37,298 nucleotides of DNA, taken from the NCBI RefSeq assembly GCF_025210435.1, contig NZ_JAOART010000066.1, forward strand, positions 1 through 37,298. Direction: 5' to 3'. Below are positions 8,238 to 16,183 of this stretch, in pieces. Positions within the stretch are counted from its first letter, which is position 1, and each line of letters starts with the position of its first letter. The position numbers and the translations under genes were made by a program. A model generated the notes under the pieces. The model was given only the letters and a program-made list of their open reading frames with translations, searched no databases and was not told the DNA's origin. Source of the stretch: Anaeromicrobium sp. (GTDB lineage: Bacteria > Bacillota > Clostridia > Peptostreptococcales > Thermotaleaceae).

Positions 8238-8326
8238 TTAGTTGACCAATTCATTAAGATATACTTGTAATGAAGCTTTAGCATTTTTAAGTGATTTAAA
8301 TTTAGTTCTATTAAGAGATTTTTTTT
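8238..8326 (-). pseudogene. Possible reverse-strand gene relic (C-terminal tail only)
   Basis: On the minus strand the frame ending with the stop at 8238-8240 reads about 28 residues including FKSLKNAKASLQ and LNELVN before an upstream stop. The phrase resembles the end of IS6-type transposases (FKxxKxAxAT), but similarity over so few residues is weak. No terminal inverted repeats were found nearby. Confidence 0.2.
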
Positions 8327-8590
8327 ACATTTTAATTTTATTCAAGCCTCTACTATACATATATCAACTTCAAAAGTTTTTATAGATAATATGTTATTGT
8401 CTATTATACTGAGTCTTATAGGAAGAAGGCTTACTAGATTTAGTTAAGATTGAGGATTTTAGTTTTGTTTAATTAAAAGATTTATATTTGGGATTTCAAA
8501 TAATAGTATATTTACAAGAAATATAGGACTTTAGAGAATAAAAGGTAGTGTTAGAATATTATTACAGTGTTATAAGGGGGAGAAGGGTAA

Positions 8591-9901
8591 ATGGAGAAGT
8601 ATTTACAAATAATAATAAATTTTAATGAACAAATAATTGAGAATTTTAATATAGGTATTCCATTATTTTTAAAGTATTATTTGTTATTTAAAGCTGAGAT
8701 TATATTTATTTCAATAATAATTTATATTGTTATTCGAGGTATTCATAATCTTAATCATAAATTTTATAGAGGAATCAAATATCAATTAGTCAAAAGATAT
8801 AAAATATTGATAGCTGTGTATAGGTTCCATACTGGTTTAGATAATATTATCTTTTTTTTAATTTATAAGGTTCTAAAAATAAGAGTTGGATATAGGTCAA
8901 TAGATGGAAAAGATTTAGCCTATCATATCTTTGATGATAATATGTTTGAAAAAATAAAACGAGTATTACTAGATTTATTTAATCCTATGAAAATTAACAA
9001 CTTGATTCCTTTTACATTAACTATATTTATATATTTTAATGGGTCTTTAAATGAGCTATTAGATAAATATTTTAAATTTATGAGTAATAAGGGAAACTTA
9101 TTAATAACAGTTGTATCTCTGCTACCAGCATTTGTTGTAATACTCATTATAATAATTGGGTGGAAATATACATCTCTTAGTGGAAGATTTCAGAGAGGAG
9201 CTAATAGGGTTAATCAAAATCTTATTGAAAAAACATTGGATATACATAGAAGATTGATTAAAGAGATATTACAAATTATTGATAAAGGAGGTTCTAATTT
9301 AGAACGTTGCTTAAAATGTATAGATTTATTAAAAGAAAATAGAGTAAAGTGTATTTCACCTTTAATAGAAAATATTGAAGAGAATAAAGTGATATGGAAG
9401 AAGACTAGATATTTTGGTGAAAACAATAAGAATTATTATATTCAACTTAATGATATTGAAGAAATTGATAAAATGGTAAAAATTTTAAAAGAAGCTAGAG
9501 AAAAAGGAATTATAGATGAACTATTTTGGATACGATTTCAAAACAGTAATATAATAAGAATTCGAGAATATTTGTGGAAGGAACCAGACAAGTTAGCAGA
9601 TTATTTAAAAAGAAATTTATTAACCCCTATTGGTTTAGAGGGACTTTATAAAAAAGATACGGATGAAATTTTGTATAAAGAAATACAAAATAGTATTCCT
9701 GATGAAAAAATTAAGGAGTATATTGAAAGAAAAATTATAAAAGACATTCAGGATTTCGAAAGAGGACTTAACATAATAATAGTTGAGTCTATAGAAATGT
9801 TAGTAGACATGAGTTGTTATCATAAAGCTGTATATAAATTATTACATTTTAATTCATATAGATTTGGTAGAACGTTAAGTTACTGGGCAGACAGAGAGTA
9901 A
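8591..9901 (+). CDS. Multi-span membrane protein, 436 aa, unknown function
   Basis: Hydrophobic segments lie near residues 31-49, 135-150 and 169-191. A basic loop separates the first two, and a long charged, helical, probably cytoplasmic domain runs from about 195 to the end. SD AAGGGGGAGAAGG precedes the ATG at 8591 by a few bases. No catalytic motif is evident. It follows the SEFIR gene, but after 408 bases and a hairpin, so they are probably separate transcription units. A membrane effector paired with the SEFIR protein is possible but only suggested by proximity. No family recognised. Confidence 0.65.
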   Translation: MEKYLQIIINFNEQIIENFNIGIPLFLKYYLLFKAEIIFISIIIYIVIRGIHNLNHKFYRGIKYQLVKRYKILIAVYRFHTGLDNIIFFLIYKVLKIRVGYRSIDGKDLAYHIFDDNMFEKIKRVLLDLFNPMKINNLIPFTLTIFIYFNGSLNELLDKYFKFMSNKGNLLITVVSLLPAFVVILIIIIGWKYTSLSGRFQRGANRVNQNLIEKTLDIHRRLIKEILQIIDKGGSNLERCLKCIDLLKENRVKCISPLIENIEENKVIWKKTRYFGENNKNYYIQLNDIEEIDKMVKILKEAREKGIIDELFWIRFQNSNIIRIREYLWKEPDKLADYLKRNLLTPIGLEGLYKKDTDEILYKEIQNSIPDEKIKEYIERKIIKDIQDFERGLNIIIVESIEMLVDMSCYHKAVYKLLHFNSYRFGRTLSYWADRE

Positions 9902-9979
9902 GAATTTATAAAAATTATTGTAAATATTTTTAAATATTAAAATAGATAACATAAAAAGAGTAGCCAGTGAGAGATGCAA

Positions 9980-10006
9980 GCCCCTTATAGGTAATCCATA
10001 AGGGGC
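9980..10006 (+). terminator. GC-rich hairpin after the membrane protein gene
   Basis: GCCCCTTAT (9980-9988) and ATAAGGGGC (9998-10006) are perfect 9-base arms around a 9-base loop. The trailing sequence (GATTTAAT) is only partly T-rich. The likeliest role is terminating the transcript of the 436-aa protein gene. Confidence 0.6.
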
Positions 10007-10104
10007 GATTTAATAACAAAAGATAAGACCATTTCTCATAATAATTTCCTTCTTACTCAATAGAATAGTAAAAACACTATTTTAAGAGGAAGGAGGATTT
10101 ATTT

Positions 10105-10383
10105 ATGCAGATAATAAATATTGATTTTGATAAATATGATAAGGAACTGTTGGAATTATCTTTTATGCCTAAACAGCAGAGGGATAGAGAATATTTAAAA
10201 GTGGCAGTAGACGAATTAACAGAAATTAGAGATGGATACATAAAAGAGTATGGTATTACTGCTGAATTATTAAGATTAGAAGAAAGAATATTGAATTATG
10301 CAATCTCTTTAAAAGAAGCAGAAGGAAAAGATTTTTTAGCAGAAAAGAAATCATTAGAATTTTTAATGACTCTTAAATACTAG
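10105..10383 (+). CDS. Small hypothetical protein, 92 aa
   Basis: A strong SD (GGAAGGAGG) precedes the ATG. The product is acidic, soluble and predicted helical, with two helices (about 25-50 and 53-75) and no recognisable motif. It has its own terminator at 10384 and stands alone before the structured leader of the next gene. Function unknown. Confidence 0.6.
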   Translation: MQIINIDFDKYDKELLELSFMPKQQRDREYLKVAVDELTEIRDGYIKEYGITAELLRLEERILNYAISLKEAEGKDFLAEKKSLEFLMTLKY

Positions 10384-10414
10384 AGGTTCGGTCGTATTTG
10401 ATCGAACCTTTTTT
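10384..10414 (+). terminator. Terminator after the 92-aa gene
   Basis: AGGTTCG and CGAACCT pair across a 12-base loop, followed by TTTTTT. Confidence 0.9.
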
Positions 10415-10530
10415 AGTTGTAGTGTTTTCAAATATGAATCATAATGCTAGTGCTTGTATATATAGGTTATATAAAACGTATATAGGCGAGTGTATTGAAT
10501 TTACTGTGTTATAACTTTGTAGATAATTCT

Positions 10531-10724
10531 TATAATATATCAATACGAAAAAGCCCCTGAAATTTGCGACAATTTCAGAGGCATAAGAGGAAGTCATTGA
10601 ATATTAAATTTTTGTTTTTACCTTAGTATTATAACAGTTAAAAGCAAAAGTATTACTAAGATGATGTCGAATGACTTCCTAATCGTGTTTAACTATCAAA
10701 ATGCGAAAAAGGAGGTCATTTTTT
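10531..10724 (+). promoter_or_regulatory. Promoter and leader with alternative SD-sequestering folds
   Basis: A -10 box TATAAT at 10531-10536 (no clear -35) would give a leader of about 180 nt. Three segments compete. AGGAAGTCATT (10588-10598) pairs perfectly with AATGACTTCCT (10670-10680), reinforced inside by CTTAGTA (10622-10628) with TACTAAG (10654-10660). The middle segment AATGACTTCC (10670-10679) can instead pair with GGAGGTCATT (10711-10720), which contains the SD, with one G-U. The first fold frees the SD and the second hides it. A further hairpin (10553-10582) is the terminator of the opposite-strand RNA. Confidence 0.7.
10548..10621 (-). ncRNA. Putative antisense RNA, about 74 nt, controlling the leader
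   Basis: On the minus strand an extended -10 box TGTTATAAT lies at 10636-10628, giving a start near 10621. The RNA ends in a terminator: 12-base arms (10582-10571 and 10564-10553, one mismatch), loop GTCGCA, then five T at 10552-10548. It is complementary to the first leader segment (10588-10598). Binding there would free the middle segment to cover the SD and shut off translation. This is the logic of antisense copy-number control in several Gram-positive plasmids. The -35 box is poor; expression is untested. Confidence 0.6.
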
Positions 10725-12191
10725 ATGGATAAATATGTAATAGAAGAAAGAGATAATATTTATGTTCTACACAATCTTGTAAAATCAACTCAAAAGACAA
10801 TAAAAAAATATATGTTTTTTAATAGATATAAAGAATTTGGATTTAAAAGCAAAGATGATTTTATTTTTAATTATATCCAGAAAAATATTACAACAGAGCA
10901 GAGGGAAAAAATAGACGAATTGATGAAACAGGAAAATAAGCTAATTGGATATAAGAGAAAGAAGTCAAACGAAAAGAAGATGAAAATCAGAGAAGAGATA
11001 AAAGAAAAACATGGAAATTTACTATACAAAGAAAGAGAAAAACTTGTAAAAAGAGCTTCAAAGAATCCTAGTGGTAGAGCTATACGAATGAGATTGTTGA
11101 AAGATTTGAAAGATGATGAGATAAAAGCTTTAAAGAGAAAGTTAAAATTAAAAAAGAAAGATATAAAGGATATTATAAAAAAAATAGAAATAGATGAGGA
11201 TGAATTTGAAACCATTCAAGAAGTATATAAATATTTTGGAGGTATGGTTGATCCGATGGATTATATAGAGGGTCTTAAAATAAATTGGATGGATTGTTCA
11301 ATTATTAAGGGAAACACGGCTCTTATATCAATCTATAATGATAAATATAAAATTTTAAGTTCAAATTTAAAGAAAGAGGAATGCTTGGCATTTGACTTAA
11401 TTGATTTATTTGGATTATACAACATAGATATCTTTCAGATTATAGAAATGAAAGAGTTAAAGGTAAAAGGATATGAACAAATAAAGGCAGGACAGAAAAA
11501 ATTAGAAGATGAGAGAAAGAGATATAAAAAAATGATTAAAGAAATACAGAGTAAAAAAATAGGTAATAAATATCCTAAACTTAGTAAATATCTAAAAAAC
11601 ATAATAGATGTCTATATCAAGCTATTGGAGAAAGGAATTGAAAATATAAATCATACAGGACAATTTTTAGGAGATAAGGGCATATATTTTGTTTCTATTA
11701 GGGATTTGGTTAAATTATTTAATGATGAAGGAATCAAAATAGAGAAGAGCAGTGTTTGTAACAAGATTAATCTACTGTGCTGTCTAGGACTTATAGAGAA
11801 GGTTTTTGCTTGGAGTCTTCCAGTAGCGTTAATACCTGATGATAAAAAGGTTTACAAAGCTAAAGATTGGTATGATAATAATTATTTTATTTTGCCAAAG
11901 GTAGATTTTAAAGAAGTGGAGAAAATAGCTTTAATCTTAAAAGAAAATAATATCACATTAAGAAATTTCAACAAGAAAACAGTAGAGGAAGTTTTTGGAC
12001 AAGATATGGTAGATAGAATATTTCAAAAGACTAAAAAAGAGAATGATAAGGAATTTGAAACAAAAATAGAAGAATTTAAAAATGGAAATAAAGAAATAGA
12101 GAAAGTAGATACGATAGAAAGTGATATGGAAACAGATGGATTTTCTACGATTTCAGCAGATGAAGTAGAATGCGATTTATTTGATTTTTAA
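10725..12191 (+). CDS. Putative replication/maintenance protein with winged-helix-like segment, 488 aa
   Basis: The true start is ATG 10725, 9 bases after SD GGAGG (10711-10715); the in-frame ATG at 10701 lies before the SD. The protein is very basic and Lys-rich in its first 180 residues, with long helical or coiled stretches. In the last third a winged-helix-like pattern appears (VSIRDLVKLFNDEG, then SSVCNKINLLCCLGLIEKV). The final 60 residues are acidic. It contains no polymerase, helicase or recombinase motif I can name. A Rep role is inferred from the antisense-controlled leader, basic composition and single-copy position. A transcription factor or an RNA-binding protein remain alternatives. 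Confidence 0.5.
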   Translation: MDKYVIEERDNIYVLHNLVKSTQKTIKKYMFFNRYKEFGFKSKDDFIFNYIQKNITTEQREKIDELMKQENKLIGYKRKKSNEKKMKIREEIKEKHGNLLYKEREKLVKRASKNPSGRAIRMRLLKDLKDDEIKALKRKLKLKKKDIKDIIKKIEIDEDEFETIQEVYKYFGGMVDPMDYIEGLKINWMDCSIIKGNTALISIYNDKYKILSSNLKKEECLAFDLIDLFGLYNIDIFQIIEMKELKVKGYEQIKAGQKKLEDERKRYKKMIKEIQSKKIGNKYPKLSKYLKNIIDVYIKLLEKGIENINHTGQFLGDKGIYFVSIRDLVKLFNDEGIKIEKSSVCNKINLLCCLGLIEKVFAWSLPVALIPDDKKVYKAKDWYDNNYFILPKVDFKEVEKIALILKENNITLRNFNKKTVEEVFGQDMVDRIFQKTKKENDKEFETKIEEFKNGNKEIEKVDTIESDMETDGFSTISADEVECDLFDF

Positions 12192-12268
12192 TAAAAAGAG
12201 CTTTTTGTAAAAAATATTTTTGAAAAATTGTTATATATAAAAAGCTTGTAATTAAGTAATAGAGAGGA

Positions 12269-12553
12269 GTGTATACCATTCTTAAAGATGAAAATGTTGG
12301 ACAATATATACCTAATAAAAGATTAGTAATGTAGTTTCTGAAATAAAGAAAACAGCACATTAAGAAGAAGAGAATATTATTTAAACGTAATATTAAAATG
12401 CAGATGAGAAATTGCAAGAGAACTACATTACACGGCATTAATTGTATTAAATTATTTATTGATAAACAAATTTCTATATATGCCTATTTGGGTGATAATC
12501 ATATTAATTGGGCATTTCTTCTAAGGATGGTAGTTAATTTATATATTGATTAA
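12269..12553 (+). pseudogene. Possible decayed ORF with two internal stops
   Basis: From GTG 12269, preceded by GAGAGGA, one frame runs 94 codons with only two stops (TAG 12332-12334, TAA 12344-12346) in a region where random AT-rich frames would show many more. Phrases such as ENVGQYIPNKR look protein-like. It may also be chance. The rest of 12192-12949 holds the structured patch at 12622 and a small ORF at 12744. Confidence 0.25.
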
Positions 12554-12621
12554 ATAGTTCTAAAAAACATTATAAGTAGATTATTAAAGAAGATAGTATT
12601 CTAAAAATCAAAAGAGCTAGA

Positions 12622-12680
12622 GGCTAAAAAATGCTAACTTGGTGGAATGCTCTGAGCGGCCGATGGCTACTTTTTTAGAA
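12622..12680. other. GC-rich structured patch of unknown role
   Basis: CTAAAAAA (12624-12631) pairs with TTTTTTAG (12671-12678), enclosing 39 bases that are far richer in G and C than the surroundings. The enclosed part contains the near-palindrome GCTCTGAGC and GCC-GAT-GGC. It fits neither a plain terminator nor a tRNA. A structured RNA, a recombination or nick site, or a replication-related site are possible. Confidence 0.35.
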
Positions 12681-12743
12681 ATTAAAACAAACAAGCTTTT
12701 ATTTACCTTTTAAAGCCTTAAAAATATATACAGGAGTATTATT

Positions 12744-12869
12744 ATGCCTTTCAAGTTTAAATGTATTCTAAAGGCTATTAGAAGCTTTTATAAACTAAAT
12801 AGAAGAGTGAATACAATAATGTTATTCTCTGGAAGTGTTGATTTTACTGAGGTTATAAGACATAATTAA
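12744..12869 (+). CDS. Possible small basic protein, 41 aa
   Basis: ATG 12744 follows AGGAG by 7 bases, a good ribosome-binding site, and opens a 41-codon frame with a basic first half. No homology is recognised and the length permits chance. It lies just ahead of the membrane and secreted protein cluster. Confidence 0.35.
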   Translation: MPFKFKCILKAIRSFYKLNRRVNTIMLFSGSVDFTEVIRHN

Positions 12870-12949
12870 ATTAAAAATATTATTATATTTTAGTTTACTT
12901 TATCTATAATAATATTAGAACTATAAATAAATGAGAGGAGGTCAAAAAG

Positions 12950-13681
12950 ATGAAGATTTACAATCCTTTTAAAGTAGATATTCCAGACAATGAACTAAGA
13001 TCTACTTACAACAGAAATCGAGTTGAAAGTTCTTTTAACAGAGAGTTGGGGATAATTCAAGCAATAGAGAACAAGATGAATTGGATTTTAATAGGTTACG
13101 TGATAATTGCGTATGCATTGATGAATAACCTATTTATAACACATCTGATTATAAGCTTTACAGCAGTTACAATCCTATATGGGGTATTATATAAGATATT
13201 TACGAACTCAGATGGAGTGTATTCTGTAACGAACTTTTTCATAAAGCAAAATATCTATTATACACCGATTAATAGCTTATTAACACATGCACCAGTGAGG
13301 AAGCTGGTATCATTAGCCGTATTACTACATCTTGGAGAAAAACTATATTTTACAAATTTCTACAAATTGTATTTTGGGGATTTTCCAGCACACACATTGT
13401 CCATATTAGTTTTGTTTGTAATAATACAGCTAGATTTTCATTTTAATCATTTGAAGAGATATCAAAAATTGAGCAGTATGCTTCAAGAAGCCGAAGAATT
13501 AGAGCAAAAGCAATATAGTTTAATGGAGCAAACAGATGAGGAAAGGGAACGTATACAAGAAGAAATAGAGAAATATATAGCTAAAAAATCTACAACTAAA
13601 GTTATAGAATTCAAAGCAAAAGCAGTTAAGAGGAGAAAACGAAATATAAATACACAAAATATAAAAGATGAAAATAACTAA
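12950..13681 (+). CDS. Membrane protein with coiled-coil C-terminus, 243 aa (surface/transfer cluster)
   Basis: SD AGGAGG precedes ATG 12950. After a hydrophilic N-terminus of about 45 residues come two closely spaced spans (about 47-85), another hydrophobic segment near 118-135, and a span near 150-167. A charged helical segment (172-220) and a basic tail (KRRKRN) follow. Small multi-span proteins with cytoplasmic coiled coils occur in Gram-positive transfer systems, but no named family is recognised. The stop is followed within 30 bases by the next start, so it probably forms an operon with the secreted protein at 13708. Confidence 0.6.
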   Translation: MKIYNPFKVDIPDNELRSTYNRNRVESSFNRELGIIQAIENKMNWILIGYVIIAYALMNNLFITHLIISFTAVTILYGVLYKIFTNSDGVYSVTNFFIKQNIYYTPINSLLTHAPVRKLVSLAVLLHLGEKLYFTNFYKLYFGDFPAHTLSILVLFVIIQLDFHFNHLKRYQKLSSMLQEAEELEQKQYSLMEQTDEERERIQEEIEKYIAKKSTTKVIEFKAKAVKRRKRNINTQNIKDENN

Positions 13682-13707
13682 AAAAATTGAAAGGAGATGA
13701 AAGTTTT

Positions 13708-14529
13708 ATGAAAAAACTTACACTATTTATAGTGACAATATTAATATTTACAATAATTACAGGAGTAGGGGTTCAGGCTCAAGAGAATAATACTTATAAA
13801 GGATATACATTTACAGAAGAGGTAAGTGAGGCGAATAGAGCTAAAATGATAAGTATTGTTGATCAAATAATTCATAAAGAGGCAGAGCTGAAAATTTTAG
13901 AGGAAAGAGCTAAAAAGCTACAATTAGAAGCTGATGAGTGCGAAAGTAAAGGGTATTTTGACGAAATGAATGATTTATACAATAAATTAAGTGATATAAG
14001 AAGTAATAAAATATTTCCTTTAAGATGGCAAATAGAAAATTTAACTAATACAGATGATGATTTGTTTATCAGATATATTAAAAATATAGATGTAGGAATA
14101 GAGAATAAGGAAATACTACAAGAGGTTAAAAAAATAAAAGAAAAAGAATACATACAGCAAGAAGAAAATAAAAGGGCCGCCCAAAATATAATCAGTAAAG
14201 AAGTTAATCTAGAGCCTGTAAGTGACAAAAGAAGAACGTATATGATTAATAGTATACATTTTCAAAGTGCTAAACCAATCCCAGCAGAAGCCTTCACAGA
14301 CGAAGTAATAGAGGGATTTTCTAAAATAAATGAGCTACAACAGCAAGTCGATATTATAGCAAATGAGATTGAACCAGAAGAATTTTTTAAAGATGAGAGA
14401 ATTCAAGAACTTTTAGGACAAATAAAATATATAAGAGAGACACATTTAAAAGAATTTATGCAGAAATACAACAATACAAACTATAAAATATGGGAAATTG
14501 ATAATATAATAGCATCATTGAGTGAATAA
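13708..14529 (+). CDS. Secreted helical protein, 273 aa
   Basis: The start is placed at ATG 13708, 8-10 bases after SD AAAGGAGAT; an in-frame TTG at 13687 lies before that SD. A signal peptide (MKK, hydrophobic core, cut near VQA-QE) leads an almost entirely charged, helical protein with coiled-coil potential around residues 45-80. It has no cysteine pair after cleavage apart from one Cys near residue 76, and no LPxTG anchor or lipobox. Probably exported and working outside the membrane with its upstream membrane partner; function unknown. Confidence 0.65.
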   Translation: MKKLTLFIVTILIFTIITGVGVQAQENNTYKGYTFTEEVSEANRAKMISIVDQIIHKEAELKILEERAKKLQLEADECESKGYFDEMNDLYNKLSDIRSNKIFPLRWQIENLTNTDDDLFIRYIKNIDVGIENKEILQEVKKIKEKEYIQQEENKRAAQNIISKEVNLEPVSDKRRTYMINSIHFQSAKPIPAEAFTDEVIEGFSKINELQQQVDIIANEIEPEEFFKDERIQELLGQIKYIRETHLKEFMQKYNNTNYKIWEIDNIIASLSE

Positions 14530-14553
14530 GGGCTAAAACCCTTATTTTTTTAT
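14526..14553 (+). terminator. Terminator after the secreted helical protein gene
   Basis: AATAAGGG and CCCTTATT pair around CTAAAA with seven following T. The left arm overlaps the stop codon. Confidence 0.9.
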
Positions 14554-14591
14554 AGAAAAATGTTAATTATTTAACAATAAAGAAAAGCATA

Positions 14592-14624
14592 AAAATAGCA
14601 CCCTGATAGTGGATGCTATTTTAC
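14592..14624 (+). terminator. Second terminator-like hairpin
   Basis: AAAATAGCA and TGCTATTTT pair across a 13-base loop. A-rich before and T-rich after, so it could work in both directions. Confidence 0.6.
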
Positions 14625-15201
14625 GTGTGAAAAAATGTGTGATTAATGTGTATATATAAATTTTCTCCTTTTTACCTTACCATATTATTAAGAAAGAAAA
14701 AATAAAAAATGGTAAAAAAGAAAAAAGAAAGAACTGTTTTGTATAATACTATGTAGTTTGTTAAAAATTATTCTTTCGCTTGGTTTAATGATGGTAGTAA
14801 TATTGTTTGATTACATATCTACAATATAATAAGTTTTCTTAGATGAGAATCAAAATATAAATAAATGAAAAGGAGATAAATTTAAAAAGGTCAGGGGATG
14901 GTATGGTTTAGATTAAAAGGTATTTAGTGAAAAGGTTGGTTTTTAAATTATGGCATATAGAATAAATTTCCCTGTGGGAAATTCGATTTTAGGACGGCTT
15001 ACTATTTTAAGACATTTTGTGGTTATAAAACAGCGATAGTGCATTGAAAGGTTGAACTTATAGATCTCATATGCTATGTTGTTGGTAAGAATTGCTAAGG
15101 CAGTATTCGTATGATTTTTTATTGTAAATTACTTATAAATCACTTATATATAATCTATAATATAAAAATACGAATATAAAATTTAATGGAGGTGTAGAGA
15201 T
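14625..15201. other. Non-coding stretch before the secreted protein operon
   Basis: No gene is convincing here. An SD-like AAAAGGAGAT near 14871 has no usable frame after it. A perfect palindrome AATTTCCC-TGT-GGGAAATT lies at 14965-14983. A 29-codon frame (14950-15039) lacks a good SD. The segment 14984-15032 carries ATTTTAAGACA and GTTATAAAAC, reminiscent of the regulatory repeats of the transfer module. A hydrophobic frame near 14720-14830 lacks a start codon. Confidence 0.4.
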
Positions 15202-16137
15202 ATGAAAAAAACAATTACAATGTTTTTTATGGCAGTTATGTTAATGTTAGTTGGAGCTACAAATGCTTTTGCGGAAGAAATAGTTTTAGAAAATAATGTA
15301 AAGATATTTGTAGATAATCAGGAAGCAGAGTTCCCAGAAGGGGCAAAGCCTTTTATTGACACAAATAACCGAACTTTTGTATCTGTTCGCTTTGTAGCTG
15401 AAAAATTAGGATATGATGTTAAATGGCATGAAGAAGACTCTACAATAGACGTTTCTAAGAGAGATAAGAAAATTACCTTACAGGTAAATAGTAATATTGT
15501 AAAAACTACTCATAAAGGTATTAAGAAAATGGACACAAAGGTAGTAAAAATTGAAAATCGCTGTTTTGTTCCTCTTAGATTTGTAACAGAAATCTTGGGA
15601 GATTATAAAATTGATTACGAGCTAAAAGGTGGATACAATTGTATCTATATTATTTCTAATAGTTTGGATGCTACTGTTAAAGAAGAAGTAGAAGAGCAGA
15701 AAAATGGTTTTGAAAATTGGTTTACAAATAATAAAGAATTAGTAGATTTCTTCAAGAATAATTTCAGAAAAGAGCAGTATGTCATAGACGATACTCATAT
15801 TTATTTTGGAAATGATAAAGGTTTTTTTAATGGTGATATTAGTTTGATTTACTATGCTCCATATAAAGCAGAAAATGAATACTATCAAGATAAAGATGAT
15901 TATTATGAGTTAATTATTCACAATTTTACAGGTGATAATAAAACTACTGTTGAGCAGATGCTAATAAATATCACTGATAAAGAAATTGGAGAACATATAT
16001 TCCAAGAAATTGTTAAGGGTATGAAGAATAAAGGACAAGGAGTTATATCAAATAAATGGATTAAACACAAAGGAATAGAATATTACTTTAATACAGAAAA
16101 CCTTGGAATAGAAGTATTAGTTAGAGATAGCGAATAG
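15202..16137 (+). CDS. Secreted protein with copper-amine-oxidase-N-type domain, 311 aa
   Basis: The signal peptide (1-24, cut near AFA-EE) is followed by a copper amine oxidase N-terminal-like domain (about 30-150). Its marks are FIDTNNRTFVSVRFVAEKLG, VKWHEEDSTI, and a second VPLRFVTEILG. In Firmicutes this module is common on secreted and cell-surface proteins and is not itself an enzyme; the catalytic oxidase domain is absent. Residues 160-311 are a charged domain with no recognised family. SD GGAGGTG precedes ATG 15202. A hairpin (16123-16145) overlaps the stop and may reduce readthrough into the large surface protein gene 46 bases later. Confidence 0.8.
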   Translation: MKKTITMFFMAVMLMLVGATNAFAEEIVLENNVKIFVDNQEAEFPEGAKPFIDTNNRTFVSVRFVAEKLGYDVKWHEEDSTIDVSKRDKKITLQVNSNIVKTTHKGIKKMDTKVVKIENRCFVPLRFVTEILGDYKIDYELKGGYNCIYIISNSLDATVKEEVEEQKNGFENWFTNNKELVDFFKNNFRKEQYVIDDTHIYFGNDKGFFNGDISLIYYAPYKAENEYYQDKDDYYELIIHNFTGDNKTTVEQMLINITDKEIGEHIFQEIVKGMKNKGQGVISNKWIKHKGIEYYFNTENLGIEVLVRDSE

Positions 16138-16150
16138 CTATCTCTAAATT
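16123..16150 (+). terminator. Hairpin between the two secreted protein genes
   Basis: AGAGATAGC and GCTATCTCT are perfect arms around GAATA, followed by AAATTTTT. It overlaps the stop codon and could partially terminate, giving less of the downstream gene. Confidence 0.75.
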
Positions 16151-16183
16151 TTTCAATAGAAAAAGAGAAAGGAGGAAATTTTT

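Noticed and set aside
10701-10724. Upstream ATG of the rep-like gene
   Set aside because: The SD GGAGG lies after it; ATG 10725 has the right spacing and the leader pairing centres on that SD.
12145-12438. Minus-strand 97-codon hydrophobic frame
   Set aside because: No SD, overlaps the end of the rep-like gene, and its composition is what the reverse of an AT-rich Lys-rich frame gives.
12622-12680. tRNA or simple terminator
   Set aside because: No cloverleaf or T-loop can be drawn, and the stem next to the T-run is only A/T pairs with a 39-base loop, so neither call is supported; kept as an unknown structure.
14720-14830. Small hydrophobic peptide, toxin-like
   Set aside because: The frame has no start codon with an SD; the only nearby ATG (ATGGTAAAAAAG) is in a different frame.
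14950-15039. 29-codon ORF before the secreted protein operon
   Set aside because: Poor SD distance, overlaps a perfect palindrome, and too short to support.
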